Shown one piece after another: positions 60,124 through 64,000 of a DNA stretch of 64,000 nucleotides. The notes under the pieces were generated by a model that saw only the letters and a program-made list of their open reading frames with translations, was not told where the DNA came from and did no database searches. Both the position numbers and the translations under genes were made by a program. Source of the stretch: Paenibacillus tyrphae (GTDB lineage Bacteria > Bacillota > Bacilli > Paenibacillales > NBRC-103111); the NCBI RefSeq assembly GCF_024158745.1, contig NZ_JAMZAW010000004.1, positions 124,001-188,000 on the forward strand. The letters run 5' to 3'. The first letter of the stretch is position 1, and every line of letters begins with the position of its first letter.

Positions 60124-60148
60124 AAAAAAGCCCGAACACATCGGGCTT
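60124..60148 (-). terminator. Terminator of ypeB
   Basis: Minus RNA AAGCCCGA-UGUGU-UCGGGCUU followed by six U, 27 nt after the ypeB stop codon. Confidence 0.93.
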
Positions 60149-60174
60149 GGGAGAGGACTAAAAAAAATGAAACA

Positions 60175-61536
60175 TCAGGTTGGGGTGACGGCGGCGGCCT
60201 CTTCCGCGCCAAGGCGGTCGATCTTCTCTTGCGCGCCGCTCTCGGCGTTGACGTAGATCCGGTACAAGCCGCCATTCACGCGGCCGATATACTGGTAGCA
60301 GAGCACCTCTTCGTCGATATCGTTCTTGATCAGCGCCTGGTTGACGCTATCCGCTTTAAAATCGGCATTCAGCGTTTTGCGGGCTTCGTCCGCCGTCAGC
60401 TTCGGCGCTTTGATCTGGCGGTCCTTCTTGCCGTACACGTAATCCGTCGCTTCGAGTCCCGTGACCTCGCCGTTGTCCAACGCCACCTGAACCGCGACCT
60501 TTTCCACGTAATTGATCACGTTGTTCGTGCGCGCCGCATACGTCATATGGGCGACGTTGCCGTATTCGTCGTAGCTGACCGCGGTCATATTCTTGTAGCC
60601 GTGCTCATCAAGGAACTGCGCCCCAATGTCGCGCGCCTGCCGCAAGTCGAGCTTCTTGTCAGGCACATTGCGGGAAGCCGCGAACCATAAAAGCTGGCCG
60701 CCTCTTTTCGAATAATCCAAATGAGCGCCGTCCGCCGTGCCCTGTTTAGGAGCCGTGACACTGAAAGACTGGTACTCGGTCCCGGGGCCGTTTTCTACGA
60801 CCTGAAGACCGGACGGGTCCTGGATACCAAGAAACTGAGCGGCCTTTTGCTTAATTTCGTCCGCATTCACCTCCGGGCCGGAAAGCATGTGCATGTCCCG
60901 CTTCTGATACATACTCATGACCGCCGGGCTCCAGTTGATTTCCGGATATTCGCGCACCTTTTTATCCACCGTAGTGAACCCGTCGACGATGACGTTGTCA
61001 TGAGGTTCCTTCTGCGTTGCCAGCGCCAGCTCGACATCCATCCAGCGCAAGTTGTTCTGGATGACCTTGCTTTGAACCCCGCGCAGATCTTTGGAAATTT
61101 CCGCCGCGTGCTCGTATAGCGTATTGAGCGTCTTCATTTCGTTTCCGTCCAGCGGATTTTTGGAAAGGTCGCGTACTGCCGCCCGATAAGCAAAATTCGA
61201 AATATTAGCCAAAAACTCCTCGGTTTTGTTGAAAGGCAGCATGGTCAACGGCAATTGACTGATTTCGTTCTGCGCTTCGCTCGTGATCCGCCAAACGTTG
61301 ATCAGCCCTTTTTTGTAGGCGTCCTGGGATGTCGAATTCACCGCGAGCGTATTGCCGAGCTCCGTGTGCAGCTTGTCCACGTGAAACGACAAATCGTGGA
61401 ACGCCCGTTGATAATGGTTTTCCGCCTTGATCAAGACGGCGTTTTTCTCTTGATGCTCCAAGTAACCCCAGACCCCGGTGCCGATGAGCGCCACCAAAAG
61501 AATCGGAAACATGACCATGCTCAGTCTTTTGTACAT
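60175..61536 (-). CDS. ypeB: Germination protein YpeB
   Basis: 453 aa from ATG 61536 (GGGAG 11 nt upstream; the nine earlier codons are rejected), close to the 450 aa of B. subtilis. An N-terminal signal anchor (MVMFPILLVALIGTGVWGY) leads to a helical domain and three PepSY-like domains in the C-terminal half (for example IGAQFLDEHGYKNMTAVSYDEYGN and DEARKTLNADFKADSVNQALI). YpeB and the cortex hydrolase SleB need each other in the spore. In B. subtilis sleB is directly upstream; here it is not. Confidence 0.93.
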   Translation of the reverse strand: MYKRLSMVMFPILLVALIGTGVWGYLEHQEKNAVLIKAENHYQRAFHDLSFHVDKLHTELGNTLAVNSTSQDAYKKGLINVWRITSEAQNEISQLPLTMLPFNKTEEFLANISNFAYRAAVRDLSKNPLDGNEMKTLNTLYEHAAEISKDLRGVQSKVIQNNLRWMDVELALATQKEPHDNVIVDGFTTVDKKVREYPEINWSPAVMSMYQKRDMHMLSGPEVNADEIKQKAAQFLGIQDPSGLQVVENGPGTEYQSFSVTAPKQGTADGAHLDYSKRGGQLLWFAASRNVPDKKLDLRQARDIGAQFLDEHGYKNMTAVSYDEYGNVAHMTYAARTNNVINYVEKVAVQVALDNGEVTGLEATDYVYGKKDRQIKAPKLTADEARKTLNADFKADSVNQALIKNDIDEEVLCYQYIGRVNGGLYRIYVNAESGAQEKIDRLGAEEAAAVTPT

Positions 61537-61644
61537 GTTCGAGAAATCTCCCTTCATCAGCAAAACTTGGGCTTAGTTTTCGCCTGAAGCGAGACGGATT
61601 ATTCACGAAGCACAGGACATCGCAATCGAGCCGTGCAAAAAAAG

Positions 61645-61668
61645 AAAAAAGCCGGCTCTTGGCCGACT
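61645..61668 (-). terminator. Terminator after the CxxC small protein gene
   Basis: Minus RNA AGUCGGC-CAAGA-GCCGGCU followed by U-rich UUUUUUCUUUUUUU. Confidence 0.9.
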
Positions 61669-61678
61669 CTTTCCCGGA

Positions 61679-61843
61679 CTAGAAATCAAGGGTTTCGATA
61701 TCGAAATCTTTTTCATTGTTGCATATGCACTGCTTGAACCCGGTATCGATCTTTTCCTTTTCTTTCCGGCCCTTCAAGATGAATTTCTCGCCGCAATGCT
61801 TGCAGCGGATGGCAACTTTCACCCGCGGACTAACGACATTCAT
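61679..61843 (-). CDS. Small putative zinc-ribbon protein
   Basis: 54 aa (55 if the adjacent ATG at 61846 is used); GGAGGG is just upstream. Cysteines are arranged C-x2-C ... C-x-C (RCKHCGEKFILKG and KQCICNNEKDF), likely metal ligands, separated by a Lys-rich loop. It occupies the slot of sleB between prsW and ypeB and is closed by a terminator, so it is a separate small gene. No family recognised. Confidence 0.7.
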   Translation of the reverse strand: MNVVSPRVKVAIRCKHCGEKFILKGRKEKEKIDTGFKQCICNNEKDFDIETLDF

Positions 61844-61897
61844 CATATCCCTCCGGTACGACCTATGGTTTTTATATATCCATTATGGTCATTCCGG

Positions 61898-62590
61898 CTA
61901 AATTTTAACCTGATCCTCCCGCGTGGCGACCCTGAGCGGCGATTTGGCATTGGCCCGATTCACTTTGCGCAGGCTGCGCAGCCACAAGAAGCACATGAGC
62001 GGCACCATAAACCAGACCCAGTACGCTTTGCTTAGGAGCAGCGTATAATCGAACACCCCGTGCCAAAATACCGGCAGCGCCAGCGCCAAAATCAGATGCT
62101 TGCGGGTGTGGTCCGGCGTAAACTTTGCTTTTCCAAAATGGTAGCCCATCATGACGCCGAACATGGCATGACCGGAAACCGGCAGGAACGCCCGAATCAT
62201 GAGCGACGAAAAGCTCGAGCCGTTCAAGAACGCATAAAACACGTTTTCGAGCGTGGCGAATCCGAGGGACACCGCTACCGCGTACACGATGCCGTCATAT
62301 GGTTCGTCGAACGATGCATGCTTATAAGTAATGAAATAAACCAGAAACCACTTAAAAAACTCCTCCGGCAGCGAAGACGTGAGGAACGAAAAAACGAACG
62401 GATCCTCGCCGAGCCCCTGCACCAGAGCCCGCTGCAGCACCATGACCGGGAATACGATCAGAACGCCGAACAAGAACAGCTTGATCACTAGGGAAATAGG
62501 CTCCGTATCGTATCGGTCTTTTAAATAAAAATAGGCCAGCAGAGCGACACCCGGCGCTATAGCCGCCGTCAGGACAGTTAAGACGCTCAA
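61898..62590 (-). CDS. prsW: Intramembrane-type protease PrsW
   Basis: 230 aa polytopic protein with about eight helices. The PrsW catalytic features are E76-E77-x2-K80 (PEEFFKWFLVYF), then DGIVYAVAVSLGFATLEN, and histidines in VSGHAMFGVMMGY and VFWHGVFDY. In B. subtilis PrsW makes the first cut in the anti-sigma factor RsiW. The start is TTG with GGAGGGG upstream. The ECF anti-sigma factor at 21.2 kb is a candidate substrate. Confidence 0.93.
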   Translation of the reverse strand: MSVLTVLTAAIAPGVALLAYFYLKDRYDTEPISLVIKLFLFGVLIVFPVMVLQRALVQGLGEDPFVFSFLTSSLPEEFFKWFLVYFITYKHASFDEPYDGIVYAVAVSLGFATLENVFYAFLNGSSFSSLMIRAFLPVSGHAMFGVMMGYHFGKAKFTPDHTRKHLILALALPVFWHGVFDYTLLLSKAYWVWFMVPLMCFLWLRSLRKVNRANAKSPLRVATREDQVKI

Positions 62591-62791
62591 AGTGTCTCCC
62601 CTCCATCACAATGGTTTAAACCCGCCCGCAGCAACGGCCGGCCCCCGCAACTTTGCGGATGCCGACCGTGATACGGGCAGGCGCTTGTCGATATTTCTTT
62701 TCCTATGAATATTATAGACATTTTGAATGGCTTTTTCCATCATTTCTTGGAATCTGGCATACACTTCCGCATTCGTCCTACTTCAGGCGCT
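62591..62791 (-). other. Intergenic region between the helicase gene and prsW
   Basis: It contains a TATAAT on the minus strand without a good -35, and GC-rich hairpins (CCGCAA/TTGCGG near 62650) before the prsW TTG. A 46-codon frame is open but has no ribosome-binding site. Confidence 0.4.
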
Positions 62792-64000
62792 TCACTCTTC
62801 CGCTTCAGCAAAACGCGCCTGCTGGTCGTAAAACCGGAGCGGAATGGTCGCCAGCGTCCCATTGCGGTGCTTCAGAAGCTGCAGACTCGAGCGTATCCCG
62901 TTAGCGGACGTTCCGTCCGGCTCCGGCTTCAGCCGCATAATGACGTCGGCTGACGCTTCCGCCCCTTCCGGTAGACGCTCCTCCCCGATATCCGAAGGAA
63001 CGGCTGCAACAACCGGGCCGCCCCATTCCTTGGACCAATGCTTGAGCATATAAGCGATTATCGTCTGATGCTCGGCGGACGAGCGGGGCGGATTGGGCAA
63101 TCCGCCTGCCGGGATGCGGTTTATATGGTCGATGAATACGACGGGCGTTCTACCGGACATGCCGGCAATCCGCTCGACATTGGTCATGACGCGATCGATC
63201 GTGGAATCGAGCGAGCATTCGATCGTCCAAAGCATATTGCTGATGGGCATATAGCGTTTATTGGCTTCGGCCACTTGCCCCGGCTCGATCTTCCCGCTGA
63301 GCACGTTCTGCGGCTCGGTGCCGATGAGCCTGGCTATGCTGCGCGCCCAAAGCTCGAATCCCGTCATGTCCCAGGATACGTAAACGACCGGCGTCTGGTG
63401 CACGGCGATGTGATCCGCTATTTGCTTCATAAGCATCGTTTTGCCCGAAGAAGCGGCCCCGGCCAGCAAATACAGCCCGCTCCGAAGCCCGCCGAACAAC
63501 GCTTCGTCCAATGCGGCGAAACCTGTCGGGACGCCCGAGGCTTGTCCGCGATGCCGCTTCATGAATTCTTCGGTATATATGGTAATATTTTTCGTATCGG
63601 GAGCAATCGGAAGCAGCATCGTCTCTTCCATCGTTTCGTTCAACAGCCGCATGAACGAATCCAGCGGATTTTGCACCCGCACGAAGAAATCGTTGGCGTC
63701 TCGGATCGACTCCGGCAACTGCATGACAAACGTTTGCTTTGCCGTCGATTGCAGCAGCGCCTGGATTCTGACGCTTTCCCGGCGCCCCGCTTCATCGTTG
63801 CCCAGACAGATGAACACCCGCTTGTCCCGCAGCTTGTCCGCATGAATTTCTTTAAAAGACATCCAGATCGGCACGCATACCGCCGGCAGGTGCGCCTGAG
63901 CCAAGCTGAGCACATCGAACACCCCGCTGCACACGATGACGTCCTCCGTCTGCTCCAAGATCTCCTCGTTGAATAAATAATCGCCCTCTCCGAGCAGCGA
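62792..64000 (-). CDS. TOPRIM plus DnaB-like helicase protein (5' end outside window)
   Basis: About 402 C-terminal codons; the frame continues past the right edge (GEGDYLFNEEI ... precedes the first visible Met). The first part is a TOPRIM-like domain (VIVCSGVFDVLSLAQAHLPAVC, FICLGNDEAGRR), as in primases. It is followed by a RecA-like hexameric helicase domain: Walker A GAASSGKT, Walker B VVFIDHINRI, and Arg-finger region motifs near the C-terminus. The combination recalls primase-helicases such as T7 gp4 or Twinkle, not standard DnaB. I cannot say whether primase activity remains. It is followed by a 200-nt gap before prsW. Confidence 0.8.
   Translation of the reverse strand, partial: SLLGEGDYLFNEEILEQTEDVIVCSGVFDVLSLAQAHLPAVCVPIWMSFKEIHADKLRDKRVFICLGNDEAGRRESVRIQALLQSTAKQTFVMQLPESIRDANDFFVRVQNPLDSFMRLLNETMEETMLLPIAPDTKNITIYTEEFMKRHRGQASGVPTGFAALDEALFGGLRSGLYLLAGAASSGKTMLMKQIADHIAVHQTPVVYVSWDMTGFELWARSIARLIGTEPQNVLSGKIEPGQVAEANKRYMPISNMLWTIECSLDSTIDRVMTNVERIAGMSGRTPVVFIDHINRIPAGGLPNPPRSSAEHQTIIAYMLKHWSKEWGGPVVAAVPSDIGEERLPEGAEASADVIMRLKPEPDGTSANGIRSSLQLLKHRNGTLATIPLRFYDQQARFAEAEE

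Noticed and set aside
62600..62780. 46-codon frame between the helicase gene and prsW (starting MMEKAIQNVYNIHRK)
   Set aside because: It looks protein-like but lacks an SD, is in frame with the helicase after two stops, and ends in GC-rich hairpins. It could be tested by comparison with relatives.
1..64000. CRISPR arrays, insertion sequences, prophage, restriction or toxin-antitoxin modules
   Set aside because: No regularly spaced repeats, transposases, integrases or phage structural genes were seen; gene order is the conserved Bacilli core.

Overview
The window is a chromosome segment of an endospore-forming Firmicute, almost certainly of the Paenibacillaceae (Paenibacillus-like). The evidence is moderately high GC, spore genes (spoIVA, ypeB, spoVIF, ypjB, a YIEGIA pair) and a gene order that closely follows the Bacillus subtilis dinG to ypfA/prsW region. 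It also carries Paenibacillus-style changes, such as mqnA inside the hepS/hepT operon. Nearly every gene is on the minus strand; only a YitT-family gene and a small secreted protein are on plus. I see no phage, insertion sequence or CRISPR array.

Layout, left to right (transcription mostly right to left). 1-7 kb: partial dinG, a TPR protein, panBCD behind a structured leader, birA. 7-12.6 kb: cca, the bacillithiol genes bshA/bshB1, mgsA, dapB, a TPR protein and a MazG-like enzyme. 12.7-20.5 kb: ypjC/B/A homologues, the menaquinol:cytochrome c reductase qcrABC, ypiF, an IDEAL protein, a gamma carbonic anhydrase and an unknown. 20.5-22.8 kb: a histidine phosphatase, an ECF sigma/anti-sigma pair and a strong candidate small RNA. 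22.8-34.9 kb: the aromatic amino acid supraoperon aroC-aroB-aroH-trpEDCFBA, then (after a small inserted gene) hisC-tyrA. 35-43 kb: cheR, ndk, a menaquinone operon (hepS-menG-mqnP-ubiX-mqnA-hepT), mtrB and a PAP2 enzyme. 43.8-49.9 kb: an HprK-like protein, tRNA-Pro, HU, spoIVA, yphF, two ferredoxins and spoVIF. 50-64 kb: gpsA, plsY, der, the YIEGIA pair, yphA, fni, rpsA, plsC, cmk, ypfB, ypfA, ypeB, prsW and the 3' part of a TOPRIM/DnaB-like helicase gene.

Regulatory logic visible in the DNA. TRAP (mtrB) and its target are both here: the trp leader carries 13 GAG/TAG triplets, an intrinsic terminator, and four further GAG triplets over the trpE ribosome-binding site. panBCD follows a leader with a bulged-A hairpin resembling the pan RNA motif, plus a terminator. 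Behind tyrA lies a near-consensus sigma-A promoter with one CcpA cre-like box in its spacer and a second upstream, driving a transcript of about 78 nt with a C/U-rich single-stranded segment and an intrinsic terminator. This looks like a carbon-catabolite-regulated small RNA and is the most interesting item.

Other unusual structure: two unrelated 112-113 bp nested inverted repeats in intergenic DNA, tandem sigma-E-like promoters before spoIVA, a tetraloop attenuator before cmk, ypeB without its usual neighbour sleB, an HprK with a changed signature region, and a GpsA lacking the first glycine of its NAD(P)-binding motif.
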